DNA of 64,000 nt from Nocardia brevicatena NBRC 12119 (GCF_000308495.1 NZ_BAFU01000052.1:92361-156360), one strand, 5' to 3'; positions 36,311-44,770 are shown, counted from the stretch's first letter. Numbers and translations: made by a program. The notes: generated from the letters alone by a model not told the origin.

Positions 36311-36360
36311 GAGTCTTGCAGACGTTCCTTACAGATGCAAGAACATCTGCAAGGAACATC
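36311..36360. repeat. Four-copy TGCAAG(G)AACATC repeat arranged as an inverted pair of tandems
   Basis: On the plus strand TGCAAGAACATC (36336-36347) is followed directly by TGCAAGGAACATC (36348-36360). On the minus strand TGTAAGGAACGTC (36333-36321) is followed directly by TGCAAGACTC (36320-36311). The two tandem pairs face away from a 2-bp centre. The same 12-bp unit recurs at 37518 and 39429. The arrangement looks like a multi-site operator for a dimeric regulator. It lies about 90 bp upstream of the small gene starting at 36224. Confidence 0.6.
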
Positions 36361-36384
36361 CGAAAAAACATCGCCGAAAACGAC

Positions 36385-36421
36385 AGCGGCGGACGCGGGT
36401 CTCGAGCCCGCGACCGCCGCT
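36385..36421 (-). terminator. Intrinsic terminator of the DUF574 methyltransferase gene
   Basis: AGCGGCGG-A-CGCGGG (36385-36399) pairs with CCCGCG-A-CCGCCGCT (36107 offset: 36407-36421) around a 7-base loop: 14 base pairs with one A-A mismatch. On the minus strand the hairpin is followed by TCGTTTTC and, a few bases later, a run of six T. It lies 41 bp beyond the methyltransferase stop at 36462. Confidence 0.75.
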
Positions 36422-36461
36422 GTACGCGTGGGAGGTTCTGCTACCGGAATGCGGCCTCCGA

Positions 36462-37259
36462 TTACGGCTTGCGCGCCACCCCGCCGTAGGCCGAGATGGG
36501 CCGGACCTCGCCGAGGTCACTGTTGTCCGGACGCCATTGAGTGATGGACACGAACCCGGGCTCCACCGGCTCCAGGCCGTCGAAAACAGCGCGGATCTCG
36601 GCCTGCGGCCGCGGGCTGTAGGGGACGCCCCCGGTATCGGTGTAGTTATGGCACAGCGTCACATACGCCTCGCTGTCGTCGGTGCCGTCCCAGAGCACCA
36701 GGTAGCTGCCCGACGGCGTCGCGTCCAACACGGTGTGCACGATGCGACGCATATCCTCGTAGGACTTGGCATGACCCAGGACTCCCATGAACATCACCGC
36801 GACGGGCTTGTTGAAATTGAGCACGTTGCGCGCGTCGGAGACGATGACCTCGGGATAATGGTAATCGGAGTCCAGATAGGTGGTGACCCCCTCGTCGGAG
36901 GTGCTGGTCAGCAGTGCCCGGGCATGAGCGAGCACCAGTGGATCGTTGTCGACGTAGACGATCTTGGATTCGGGCGCCACGTCCTGGGCCACCTCGTGAG
37001 TGTTCTTCATGGTCGGCAAGCCGGTACCGATATCGAGGAACTGGCGGATTCCACATTCCGCGGCCAGGAACCGCACGGCGCGGATCAGGAACTGCCGTGA
37101 CTGTATGGCCATCGTGGTGATGTCGGGGTCCACGGCGATGCCCGCGTCGCCCGCGACGCGATCGACTTCGTAGTAGTCCTTGCCGCCCATCCAATAGTTC
37201 CAGATTCGGGCCGAATGGGGGATATCGGTACGTATCGCGGGGTGATGCTCATCGGACAT
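36462..37259 (-). CDS. DUF574-type SAM-dependent methyltransferase
   Basis: The protein has 265 residues from the ATG at 37259 (GGAG 8 bases upstream). It carries the hallmarks of the actinobacterial DUF574 / Methyltransf_19 family: IPHSARIWNYWMGGKDYYE near the N-terminus, the SAM-binding LDIGTGLPT, YVDNDPLVLAHARALL and VMFMGVLGH. Family members are numerous in Streptomyces and Nocardia and are usually of unknown substrate; several lie beside XRE/DUF397 genes, as here. A strong terminator follows. The 344-bp upstream region contains the 12-bp repeat shared with two neighbouring promoters. Confidence 0.92.
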   Translation of the reverse strand: MSDEHHPAIRTDIPHSARIWNYWMGGKDYYEVDRVAGDAGIAVDPDITTMAIQSRQFLIRAVRFLAAECGIRQFLDIGTGLPTMKNTHEVAQDVAPESKIVYVDNDPLVLAHARALLTSTSDEGVTTYLDSDYHYPEVIVSDARNVLNFNKPVAVMFMGVLGHAKSYEDMRRIVHTVLDATPSGSYLVLWDGTDDSEAYVTLCHNYTDTGGVPYSPRPQAEIRAVFDGLEPVEPGFVSITQWRPDNSDLGEVRPISAYGGVARKP

Positions 37260-37517
37260 GGTGTGACTCCTAGGCAAGCATGGTCTGGGGCGGGTTCCGA
37301 CGTGGGTCGGCGGGCGCCGCAAAGGTGATGGAACCGTCCTTGCCCTGGGACAGTACAAGATTCGCACTCCCTCCATAGGTGGATGCGGGAGGCGATCGGT
37401 GCCCGGGCGAACCGCCGTCGCTCTCACGACGGTGTGGGTACACGCTTGTGGAGGGTAGGCGGAATCCGTTGACACGTTGCGGCGAACTTCGTGCTATCGT
37501 CCAGATGTCGATGCAGA

Positions 37518-37550
37518 TGCAAGAACGTTTGAGCGTGCATCTGTAAGAAC
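37518..37550 (+). repeat. Two TGCAAGAAC-type repeats upstream of the DUF397 gene
   Basis: TGCAAGAACGTT (37518-37529) and TGTAAGAAC (37542-37550) lie 24 bp apart start to start, twice the 12-bp period seen at 36336. They lie in the 344-bp gap between the divergent methyltransferase (37259) and DUF397 (37604) genes and may serve both. Nothing else was recognised in 37260-37603. Confidence 0.55.
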
Positions 37551-37603
37551 TGACTATCCATCGGAAGTGACGTAGCATGCTGTGCAAGCAAGGAGTGGGT
37601 CCT

Positions 37604-37825
37604 ATGTCGGAAGTAACCGCGAACCGGATCGTCGGCGCCTGGCGTAAGAGCACGTTCAGCAACCCGAGCGGCAACTGCGTCGAGTTCGCCGAGGCCAGCA
37701 ACAATTTGGTGGCCGTGCGCAATTCGCGCGACCCGGAAGGCGGGGTGCTCTTCTACACGCGCCCCGAGATCGATGCGTTCCTGCGTGGAGCGAAGGCCGG
37801 AGAGTTCGACGATCTGGCCGGTTGA
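37604..37825 (+). CDS. DUF397 protein
   Basis: The protein has 73 residues from the ATG at 37604, with AAGGAG 9 bases upstream. The pattern AWRKSTFSNPSGNCVEFAE, then VAVRNSRDPEG and FYTRPEIDAFLRGAKAGEFD, is diagnostic of DUF397. These proteins are typically encoded next to XRE/DUF5753 regulators in actinobacteria and act as their partners or antagonists in some developmental systems (for example WhiJ-type loci). The XRE/DUF5753 gene starts 84 bp downstream on the same strand, so the two form such a pair. Confidence 0.95.
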   Translation: MSEVTANRIVGAWRKSTFSNPSGNCVEFAEASNNLVAVRNSRDPEGGVLFYTRPEIDAFLRGAKAGEFDDLAG

Positions 37826-37909
37826 GATGTAACATGGGCCGTCGGTGCGGTGCGGCCGTGGGCGTGTGGGCGGCGCACTGTGGGTTAACCAAGTATCGGA
37901 GACGACTCC

Positions 37910-38797
37910 ATGATCGCAGAGCCCGATGATAGTGGTCGCATAAAACCGGTCGATGCGGATCGCGGGCCTACCGTATTGCGCATCGCCCTGGGCGGCCAAT
38001 TACGCAGACTGCGTGAGAGCAAGAACATCACTCGGGACGCCGCAGGGGAAGCGATTCGTGGGTCGCATGCGAAGATCAGCCGGCTCGAACTCGGCCGCAC
38101 CGGCTTCAAAGAGCGGGATATCCGCGATCTGCTGACCTTGTACGGTGTTACGGACCCGGAAGAACGCGAGGCATTTCTCGACCTGGCCCGCCGGGCGAAT
38201 GAACCGGGTTGGTGGCATCGGTACAGCGATCTGCTGCCATCCTGGTTCGGTACCTATCTCGGTTTGGAACAGGCCGCCACCAAAATCCGTACGTACGAGG
38301 CCCATCTGGTGCCGGGACTGCTGCAGACCCCGGATTACGCCAGGGCGGTGGTCACTCTCGGGTACGAGGACGGCGATACCGATCGCCGGGTCGCTTTTCG
38401 CCAGCGGAGGCAGGAAATCCTGCACCGCGCCGACCCTCCCGTCATCTGGGCGGTTATCGACGAAGCCGCCCTGCAGCGCCCGGTCGGCGGTTCGCGGGTG
38501 CATCGTGAGCAGATGGAGCATCTCCTCGATCTCACCCGCCTGCCGAATGTAACCATCCAGGTGGTGCCATTCTCCGCGGGAGCGCATGCGGCCGCGGGAA
38601 GTTCGTTCACCATTCTTCGATTCGCCGAGGCCGAGCTCCCCGATATCGTCTACCTGGAACAGTTGACCAGTGCGCTCTATCTGGATCGCCGTGAGGATCT
38701 GGCGCTGTATCTGTCGGTGATGGACCGCCTCAGCGTGCAGGCGGCGCCGCCGGATCGGTCCCGCGAAATCATCGCCGACTACACAAAAGGCCTCTGA
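37910..38797 (+). CDS. XRE-family regulator with DUF5753 domain
   Basis: The protein has 295 residues from the ATG at 37910 (GGAGA upstream). The helix-turn-helix is at residues 28-75 (LRRLRESKNITRDAAGEAIRG and HAKISRLELGRTGFKERD). The C-terminal 190 residues are DUF5753: WFGTYLGLEQAATKIRTYE, VPGLLQTPDYARAVV, PPVIWAVIDEAALQRPVGG and FAEAELPDIVYLEQ. It pairs with the DUF397 gene just upstream. A close paralogue is at 42813. It is the leading candidate to bind the 12-bp repeats found before genes in 36.2-39.4 kb (inference). Confidence 0.95.
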   Translation: MIAEPDDSGRIKPVDADRGPTVLRIALGGQLRRLRESKNITRDAAGEAIRGSHAKISRLELGRTGFKERDIRDLLTLYGVTDPEEREAFLDLARRANEPGWWHRYSDLLPSWFGTYLGLEQAATKIRTYEAHLVPGLLQTPDYARAVVTLGYEDGDTDRRVAFRQRRQEILHRADPPVIWAVIDEAALQRPVGGSRVHREQMEHLLDLTRLPNVTIQVVPFSAGAHAAAGSSFTILRFAEAELPDIVYLEQLTSALYLDRREDLALYLSVMDRLSVQAAPPDRSREIIADYTKGL

Positions 38798-38834
38798 TTC
38801 GAAAGCCCGGGCAGCGCTTCCGATCACGGATAGC

Positions 38835-38889
38835 GCACACAACGGAACGGCCACGATCGCTCCTCGATCATGGCCGTTCCGTTGTGTGC
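38835..38889. terminator. Long bidirectional terminator hairpin
   Basis: CACACAACGGAACGGCCA (38836-38853) pairs perfectly with TGGCCGTTCCGTTGTGTG (38871-38888). One more G-C closes the stem outside (38835/38889), and inside, after a C-A mismatch, GATCG pairs with CGATC around a 5-base loop. The total is about 24 pairs. It sits between the convergent XRE gene (stop 38797) and the minus-strand gene ending at 38996, so it can stop transcription from both sides. There is no long T-run. Confidence 0.75.
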
Positions 38890-38995
38890 CGAATCGTTCG
38901 ATTGCGGTCGGCAACCGCCGCCAATGGCTTTATCGGAGATAAAGCTTCCGGCTCGGCGGTTCCGTCACCGAGTCGGAATGAGTGCCGGCGTCGGG

Positions 38996-39361
38996 TCAGG
39001 CCTTGATACAGCTCGAGGCGACGCGCCAGAACGTAGCCGGCTGCAGGGCGTTGAAGTCCCAATCGTCGGCAAGGGCGTGGACGGTCGATACGATCCGATC
39101 GATATCGAAATCGTCACGCGTGGCCGCGCCGGTGGATTCGATCGCGTCGATGACGAATTCGACGGCGGTCTCCCGGGATGACGGAGTGACGGAGTGGCCG
39201 TTGCAGCCTGAGAGTGTGTTCATATCAGTACCGTTCGCCGAGTGGCTGATCGGGAAGGGGTCGACTCCTGTCGAACGGCCACCGAACCGGGCCTGGTCAC
39301 CACGACTTCCGTGCTGATATGGCAGTAGATTACTGGTGGACTCGACCATCGGCTCACTCAC
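38996..39361 (-). CDS. Small hypothetical protein of the DUF397/XRE neighbourhood
   Basis: The protein has 121 residues from the GTG at 39361, chosen because GGGGAGG lies 5 bases upstream. An internal ATG at 39223 would give 75 residues that include the best-conserved part (ETAVEFVIDAIESTG, then DIDRIVSTVHALADDWDFNAL and FWRVASSCI). No family was recognised; it is helical and acidic. A promoter with -10 TACACT and -35 TTGCAT is visible, and the -35 overlaps the 12-bp repeat, suggesting control by the same regulator as the neighbouring genes. Confidence 0.6.
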   Translation of the reverse strand: MSEPMVESTSNLLPYQHGSRGDQARFGGRSTGVDPFPISHSANGTDMNTLSGCNGHSVTPSSRETAVEFVIDAIESTGAATRDDFDIDRIVSTVHALADDWDFNALQPATFWRVASSCIKA

Positions 39362-39403
39362 GCGGCCTCCCCATGTTATCCCCTGTATAGCGGTGTGCGA
39401 ATG

Positions 39404-39452
39404 AGTGTAGGGCGATGGTGCTTTCAAATGCAAGTACATCTGCACGATCGAT
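39404..39452 (-). promoter_or_regulatory. Promoter overlapped by a TGCAAGTACATC repeat
   Basis: On the minus strand TTGCAT (39433-39428) and TACACT (39409-39404) are separated by 18 bp and lie 43 bp before the GTG at 39361. On the plus strand TGCAAGTACATC (39429-39440), followed by TGCACGATC, is another copy of the repeat found at 36336 and 37518. Binding there would cover the -35 box. Confidence 0.5.
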
Positions 39453-39478
39453 TGTTCTGCCCAGGGGTTTCTGGGAGC

Positions 39479-40138
39479 TCAGCGGGCAAGTGCGGCAATC
39501 GCATCGGCGATCGGCGTGGGACCCGTGACGAGCTCCACCGTGCTGCCGGCGGTATGTTCGGCGTCGAGGAGTCCCATCAGTACCGCGGCAACATCGGCGC
39601 GGGGAATATCGCCCCGGGGCAGGCGCGGTGGGGCCAGCGTGACCCGCCCGGTACCGGGCGTGTCGACGAGCCGTCCCGGACGCAGGATGGTCCAGTCCAG
39701 ATCGCGGCCACGCAGGTCCTCCTCGGCCTGGGCTTTCGCATCGATATAGGCCGCCCACACCTCATCTCGGCCGGGAGCCGGCGGCAGGCCGGTACCCATG
39801 GCAGAGATCTGCAGAAAACGGCGCGTCCCGGTTCGTTCCGCGGCCTCGGCCAGTAGGACCGATCCGTCACGATCGACGGTGTACTTGCGTGCCGCACCAC
39901 TACCTACTCCCGCGCCCGCGGCGAATACCACCGCGTCCGAACCGCGCACGGTCGCCGCGAGATCCGCCACCTCGGCGCGTTCGAGGTCCAACACCACCGG
40001 TTCCGCGCCGGTGGCATAGATCTCGGGGGCATGTTCGGGATTGCGGGTCAGGGCGGCGACGCTGTGCCCGCGGCCGGTGAGCATCTCGGCGAGCAGCAGG
40101 CCGATCCTGCCGTGCCCACCCGCGATGACGATGCGCAT
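39479..40138 (-). CDS. NAD(P)-binding SDR-like protein (NmrA/YwnB type)
   Basis: The protein has 219 residues from the ATG at 40138 with GAGGAGG upstream. The atypical SDR pattern is clear: MRIVIAGGHGRIGLLLAE (nucleotide loop GGHGRIG), VVLDLERAEV, VVFAAGAGVGSG, RFLQISAMG and DWTILRPGRLVDTPGTG. Such proteins act as NAD(P)H-binding sensors or small reductases. It has no obvious operon partner: the DUF2599 lipoprotein gene ends 20 bp upstream on the same strand, so the two may be co-transcribed. Confidence 0.9.
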   Translation of the reverse strand: MRIVIAGGHGRIGLLLAEMLTGRGHSVAALTRNPEHAPEIYATGAEPVVLDLERAEVADLAATVRGSDAVVFAAGAGVGSGAARKYTVDRDGSVLLAEAAERTGTRRFLQISAMGTGLPPAPGRDEVWAAYIDAKAQAEEDLRGRDLDWTILRPGRLVDTPGTGRVTLAPPRLPRGDIPRADVAAVLMGLLDAEHTAGSTVELVTGPTPIADAIAALAR

Positions 40139-40158
40139 TCGGGCCTCCTCGGTTCGCA

Positions 40159-40674
40159 TCAACGTTCGGGTCCGCCGGGATTGCACGCCGCTTCGACGGT
40201 GGCGTCATATCCGACGTTCGGACGCCATGGTTCCAGATTCCAGGTGGGTTTGTCCGGAGTGACGAGCCGAGCCCATACCCAGTGGCAGATGAACTGGTCC
40301 CGCATTCCCGCTGTGTTGGCGTTCGGGGCGGCGGTCAAGACCTCGCGCCAGGCGCGCTCGTCCGATCCGGGGAACGTTGTTCGGCGGCCGGCGGGCGACG
40401 GATGGACGAGCAACCGAGGGCCGTCCACGGCCTGTACCCACTCCACGTGGTCGATCAGGGGAACATCCGCGAATGGGTCCACGGTCGGGGTCGTGGCGAT
40501 CGGTCCGGGAGCCGTGGGGGTCACCGTGGGCGTCGACATTGTCGTGGTCGGCGGCGGCGTGGTGGGTGCGGTGTTCGTCTCCTCCGCGCCGCAGCCCGCC
40601 GTTACCACTGTGAACAGCAGCGAGAGTGCGGCGATCGACGCCGGCCGTGTGCCGAGGACGGCGATACGTCGCAT
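40159..40674 (-). CDS. DUF2599 lipoprotein
   Basis: The protein has 171 residues with a signal peptide and lipobox (LFTVVTAGCGAEE; lipidated cysteine near residue 28). A Thr/Pro-rich linker (35-70) leads to a C-terminal DUF2599 domain: IDHVEWVQAVDGPRLLVHP, then RTTFPGSDERAWREVL, MRDQFICHWVWA and NLEPWRPNVGYDATVEAACN, with two conserved cysteines probably linked. The protein should be anchored on the outer face of the membrane. The family is of unknown function and common in mycolic-acid bacteria. Confidence 0.88.
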   Translation of the reverse strand: MRRIAVLGTRPASIAALSLLFTVVTAGCGAEETNTAPTTPPPTTTMSTPTVTPTAPGPIATTPTVDPFADVPLIDHVEWVQAVDGPRLLVHPSPAGRRTTFPGSDERAWREVLTAAPNANTAGMRDQFICHWVWARLVTPDKPTWNLEPWRPNVGYDATVEAACNPGGPER

Positions 40675-40828
40675 AGGGGTCCTCTCGAGAGCGCGGACGG
40701 CCTGTGTCGCCGAAATCAGAGCTTAGGGCGTCGGTGTACGCATACGGCACCGACTGCGGAATCACCGACCGATACGCCACCGATAATGGTGTCTTGCCGG
40801 GAGACCTCTCGATGACCATAGTCGGGCC

Positions 40829-41962
40829 ATGCGTCGGAGGCGGATGGTAACGGTGGTGGTGCAGGCCGTGGGTGTCCTGGTCATGACTCTGGGCGAGCCC
40901 GCGACTGCTCGGTCCGCTCCACAGAGCCCGGGCGCGGTGGCAGAGATGGTGCCGCTTCCGAATTCGGCGCGCATGGCCGCGGCCGGAGCCGAACAACAGC
41001 GGCTGACCTACTGGTCGCGCGGTCCCCGGGGGCCCATGCAGAGTACGGCGTCGGTATATGTCCCGCCGGGGACGCCGCCGGCGGGGGGATGGCCCATCCT
41101 GGCCTATGCGCACGGCACCGTCGGTATCGCGGATCACTGTGCGTTGACGCTGTCCCCGTACGACTACCGGGTGGAACCCGTATTCTCCCGTTTGCTGGCG
41201 TCGGGTTACGCCGTGGTGGTTTCCGACTATGTCGGTCTCGGTACTCCCGGCGTACATCCATACCTGGACGGCCCGGCTCAGGCTCGCAGTGTGATCGACG
41301 GGGTACGGGCGGCGCGGGCGTCGGTGCCGGGCCTCGCTACGCGGTGGGCGGTGTTGGGACAGTCCCAAGGAGGACAGACGGCGCTGGTCACAGCGTATAT
41401 TGCCGAGACCGATGCGCCCGATCTCGATTTCCGGGGTGCCGCGTCGACTGGGGCGCCCGCTACCTTGGATCTGTTTTTACCGGTGGCGGGGCCATTGGTG
41501 CCGCCGCTGCCGCTGCGCCGAACCACCACTTACTTCGCCATGCTGCTCGCCGGGATGCGGGCCGCCGCTCCGGAACTCGATATCGACAGCTATCTGACCC
41601 CCACCGGGCTGGATGTGTTGCGGATCGTGGAGACGGAGTGCGTGGCCGCCGCCGACGAGCGGGTGCGGAATGTCTCCATCGGTTCCATGCTGCGCCGACA
41701 GCTCGACGATCCGGCGGTGGTGGCCAAGGCCCGGGAAATGCTGCACATCCCGACCTCGGGGTACTCGGTGCCGTTGTTTCTCGGCCAGGGGTTGGCGGAT
41801 CGGGAGGTGCCGGCCCCGCTGAGCGCTCCACTGATCGCCGACCTGTACCGCTCGGGGGCGGATTTCACAGTGCGGCTGTATCCGGGGGATCACATCGCCA
41901 CGGCGCACGACGCCCTGCAGGATGTGCTGGCGTTCCTGGAGAGAGTGTTCTCCCCGTCCTGA
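40829..41962 (+). CDS. Secreted lipase-type alpha/beta hydrolase
   Basis: The protein has 377 residues with an N-terminal signal peptide (RRRRMVTVVVQAVGVLVMT, cleavage probably after ARSA). The alpha/beta-hydrolase core has ILAYAHGTVG (oxyanion region), the nucleophile elbow GQSQGG (Ser179) and a late histidine in YPGDHIATAH. It matches the secretory lipase (LIP) family that includes fungal Candida-type lipases and many actinobacterial exported esterases. The substrate is likely a fatty ester outside the cell. Single gene, divergent from the DUF2599 lipoprotein gene across 154 bp. Confidence 0.88.
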   Translation: MRRRRMVTVVVQAVGVLVMTLGEPATARSAPQSPGAVAEMVPLPNSARMAAAGAEQQRLTYWSRGPRGPMQSTASVYVPPGTPPAGGWPILAYAHGTVGIADHCALTLSPYDYRVEPVFSRLLASGYAVVVSDYVGLGTPGVHPYLDGPAQARSVIDGVRAARASVPGLATRWAVLGQSQGGQTALVTAYIAETDAPDLDFRGAASTGAPATLDLFLPVAGPLVPPLPLRRTTTYFAMLLAGMRAAAPELDIDSYLTPTGLDVLRIVETECVAAADERVRNVSIGSMLRRQLDDPAVVAKAREMLHIPTSGYSVPLFLGQGLADREVPAPLSAPLIADLYRSGADFTVRLYPGDHIATAHDALQDVLAFLERVFSPS

Positions 41963-41968
41963 TCGGCG

Positions 41969-42229
41969 TCAGCGCCATAGCGTGTGGCACGGAAGGCGGC
42001 GTAGCCCCGGGCGTACCTTTCCGTCGACGGTCACGGCAAGTCCGGCATGCAGCGCGGCGGAGGTGAACTCCCAGGCCTCGGTATCGGTGGCCGCGTATTC
42101 GAGGACCAGGGCATCTTCGGGGGTCGAGCCCTCGAAATAGATCCGCACGCGGCGGGTGGGGATATCGTTTTCGGTGCCGATGGCGCCGGCACCGCGGCTG
42201 TGGGCGGTGATCGGTGCAGTGGCGTCCAT
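41969..42229 (-). CDS. Small hypothetical protein
   Basis: The protein has 86 residues from the ATG at 42229 with GGGAG 8 bases upstream. The sequence is acidic, with RRVRIYFEGSTPEDALVLEY followed by WEFTSAALHAGLAVTVDG and a short basic tail. It lies 6 bp from the convergent lipase stop. The coding look is good, but no family was recognised. Confidence 0.55.
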   Translation of the reverse strand: MDATAPITAHSRGAGAIGTENDIPTRRVRIYFEGSTPEDALVLEYAATDTEAWEFTSAALHAGLAVTVDGKVRPGLRRLPCHTLWR

Positions 42230-42812
42230 GTCCCCGTCTCCCTTCCCGTGGCATCCGCGTGGACGCCGATACCCGTAACGGTAGGCCCCCACCATTGGGG
42301 GGAACATGTTCCTGTCCGCTCCCTGGGTAAGTCACAGGGCGGCTGCGGCACCCCTGGGTGTCGATCACCAGTGCGGCATGCCCGGGCGCCGCGTCCGACC
42401 GACCCATCTGTGGTATACCGAAAGTGGTTATTTCGGATGGATGCTCGGCTTTTTCCTGGCGTAGCGGCTTACCGATATGGACGGCGGAGGTGGCGGTTCG
42501 ATCGAACGACCGGGCCTTTCGGTCCGTTCGGTATCGATCTTCGAATGGCGGATTGCTATACGGTTGCGGGAGTAGGTGTGGTTCGTCGGTCTGACGCGGT
42601 AATCGGGTCGAATCGCCTTGTTGCGGGTGGCGAGCCCGAAAGCCGTCGAGCCCGGGGGTCTGGTTCGTGCGCGGATCGGGGCCGGTTGCGCCATGACCGT
42701 CGGGCCGTTGAATCGACCGCAGTGGCGGCTCTCCCTGTGCCGGCGCGAATACCGTTAGGAGCAAACGGGTTTCGTTTGGCTTTCGGTATGCGCTTCATGC
42801 GAAACTCGAATA
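42230..42812. other. Intergenic region, no gene seen
   Basis: About 580 bp upstream of the second XRE gene. Composition is near the local average, with a moderately AT-rich stretch at 42415-42600 and 42760-42815. None of the 12-bp TGCAAGAACATC repeats found at 36-39 kb occur here. Open frames on the minus strand look like shadows. Confidence 0.35.
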
Positions 42813-43781
42813 ATGGGTGCTTCGGGAGTGCGGGCGGTGTCGCAAGTGGATACGTCGGCGGATAAGTCAACCGGCGCACGCACCGCGGTCGAGGGTGGTC
42901 CCACCGTTCTGCGCATGGTGCTCGGCGGCCGGCTGCGACGGTTGCGGGAGGCGTGTGGGATCAGCCGGGAGGACGCGGGCGCGCATATCCGCGGCTCGGA
43001 TTCCAAGATCAGTCGGTTGGAGCTGGGGCGCACCAGTATCCGAGAACGTGATCTGCTGGACCTGCTTCGACTGTACGGGGTGACCGACGAAGACGAGCTC
43101 GAGGCGTTCGTCGAACTCGCGAAGCAGGCGAATACCTCGGGGTGGTGGCATCGCGACAGCGACTGGCTACCCAAATGGTTCGATATGTATCTGGGGTTGG
43201 AGCAGGCGGCGCAGATGATCCGCTGCTACGAACCGCGTGCCGTACCCGAGCTGTTGCAGACCGCCGAATACGCGCGTGCCCTGCTCGCCTTGGCGCACCC
43301 GAACGAGTCGGAGGAAGCGATCGAGCGGCGTGTCGCCCTGCGGATGCGTCGCCAGCACATCCTGACCCGATCGGACCCGCCGCATCTCTGGCTGATCGTG
43401 GAGGAGGCGGCGTTGGCTCGGCGGATCGGTGGTTCCCGGGTATGGGGCGAGCAGATCGATGCGCTGCTGGCGGCCGCACGTCGGCCTAATATCACCGTTC
43501 AGGTGCTGGCAGATCACGTCGGTGGCCCGGCTGTGGCCGACGGCGCATTCACCTATCTGCGATTCGCCGAGCCCGACCTGCCCGATATCGTGTATCTGCA
43601 ACAGCTCACGGGCGCACTGTACCTGGACAAACGTGCCGATCTCGACGCTTACCGCGCGGTGGCCAACCAGCTGTCGGTGCATGCCGCCCCGCCCGAGTAC
43701 ACGGTGGGTCTGTTGACAGCGCTGCGGCGTAGACAACCGCGGGTGCTGGATCGGCCGTTCGGGACCGAACCCCGTCCCTGA
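42813..43781 (+). CDS. XRE-family regulator with DUF5753 domain (second paralogue)
   Basis: The protein has 322 residues from the ATG at 42813; a GTG eight codons later is an alternative. The HTH is at about 38-85 (LRRLREACGISREDAGAHIRG and DSKISRLELGRTSIRERD). The DUF5753 domain follows the same order as the protein at 37910: WFDMYLGLEQAAQMIRCYE, VPELLQTAEYARALL, PPHLWLIVEEAALARRIGG and PDLPDIVYLQQ. By eye the two proteins share about 60% of residues. No DUF397 gene accompanies this one, so it is an orphan copy. Confidence 0.93.
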   Translation: MGASGVRAVSQVDTSADKSTGARTAVEGGPTVLRMVLGGRLRRLREACGISREDAGAHIRGSDSKISRLELGRTSIRERDLLDLLRLYGVTDEDELEAFVELAKQANTSGWWHRDSDWLPKWFDMYLGLEQAAQMIRCYEPRAVPELLQTAEYARALLALAHPNESEEAIERRVALRMRRQHILTRSDPPHLWLIVEEAALARRIGGSRVWGEQIDALLAAARRPNITVQVLADHVGGPAVADGAFTYLRFAEPDLPDIVYLQQLTGALYLDKRADLDAYRAVANQLSVHAAPPEYTVGLLTALRRRQPRVLDRPFGTEPRP

Positions 43782-44108
43782 GGACACGCTCGTCGGCGCG
43801 TCGGTAGGGACGAGCCCCGGTCTGTCCTACCGGGCGCGGTGGCGGGTGACCCCCTCGAGATCGGCGGCCGTATGACTTGTCCGTTTCAGGTCTAATTGAG
43901 GAGACGCCGTCGTGGTGTCTCCGCGGATGCGGTGCCGGGAAATACGCGCCCGGCGGCTTCCACCGTTATTGGATTGTGATGATCCCCAACCGGGTGCGGG
44001 TGGGCCGATGACTTCCCCAAAAGTGCCGCGGATCGACGTATCCGGGGCTTCGGCGTTATTACTGTCCGGTAGCCATGAGGGGCAAAAGCCGGCTCGGGAA
44101 ACCGCGGC
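43782..44108. other. Intergenic region, no gene seen
   Basis: This 327-bp stretch separates the second XRE gene from a run of pseudogenes. I see no convincing open frame, hairpin or repeat. It may include the lost 5' end of the PucR-like gene that follows. Confidence 0.3.
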
Positions 44109-44770
44109 GTGAAGGCCGAACTTGTAGCGCATCTGCGGCGACAGGGCCGCACTGCCTCGTCCGGAGAGCTGGGCATCACGGTGCGGGTCTGCCTGGCCGA
44201 GGTTGCAGAAGCGCTCGCTCCGCGGTCGCGGCGTACCGCCATGCCCTCCGACTCCGTTACCGAGGCCGCTGTCCGCTGGGCCCGGGAAGGTGTGGCGCTG
44301 GAAACCGTACCCGGTGCGTTCCGCGAAAGCACCCAAGCGGCGGTGGAATATCTCACCGAACACGCCGCGGATGCGGACACCGGTGATCTGCCCGCCGGTG
44401 TCCGGCCGGTGGTGCGGGCACCGGAATCGGCCACTGTCACTGCCGCCTACCTGGACGAATACCGGTTGGCGGCCCGAGAACACCAGACCATGGCACAGAC
44501 TCTGATCGCGGCCCTGTCGAGCGGGTACGGGGTGACCGCATTGGCGAAACGCAGCGGGATCCGGGTGGCACCCGCGTGTCAGGTGGCGGTGCCGGCGATT
44601 CCGCCGTACCCGGAGGAGGCCGCCGCCGGTCTCGGCGCGGTCTGCGCGGCCCGCCGCAACTGCGCCGGGTGCAGCCCGCGCTGGGGACTCCACTCGGGTC
44701 GCGGGCACTGTCCTTGCCGACCGTCGAGGGCGGAACCGTGCTGGTTCCCGTGGAGGCCGATACCCTGATC
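44109..44770 (+). pseudogene. PucR/CdaR-type regulator, truncated and frameshifted
   Basis: From 44109 the frame reads KAELVAHLRRQG, VTEAAVRWAREGVALETVPG, VTAAYLDEYRLAAREHQTM and QTLIAALSSGYGVTALA, which is the middle of a PucR-family activator. A shift near 44645 moves the continuation to another frame (RRVQPALGTPLGSRAL, VEGGTVLVPVEADTL). The C-terminal PucR HTH domain is absent; instead the sequence runs straight into mycolyltransferase remains, so a deletion joined the two genes. Confidence 0.7.

Noticed and set aside
36385-36445. tRNA-like stretch on the minus strand (GCGGG-CTCGAGA-CCCGC resembles a T-arm)
   Set aside because: The 5' part cannot form an acceptor or D-arm, the T-loop lacks the TTC start, and the same bases form a much better terminator hairpin for the methyltransferase gene.
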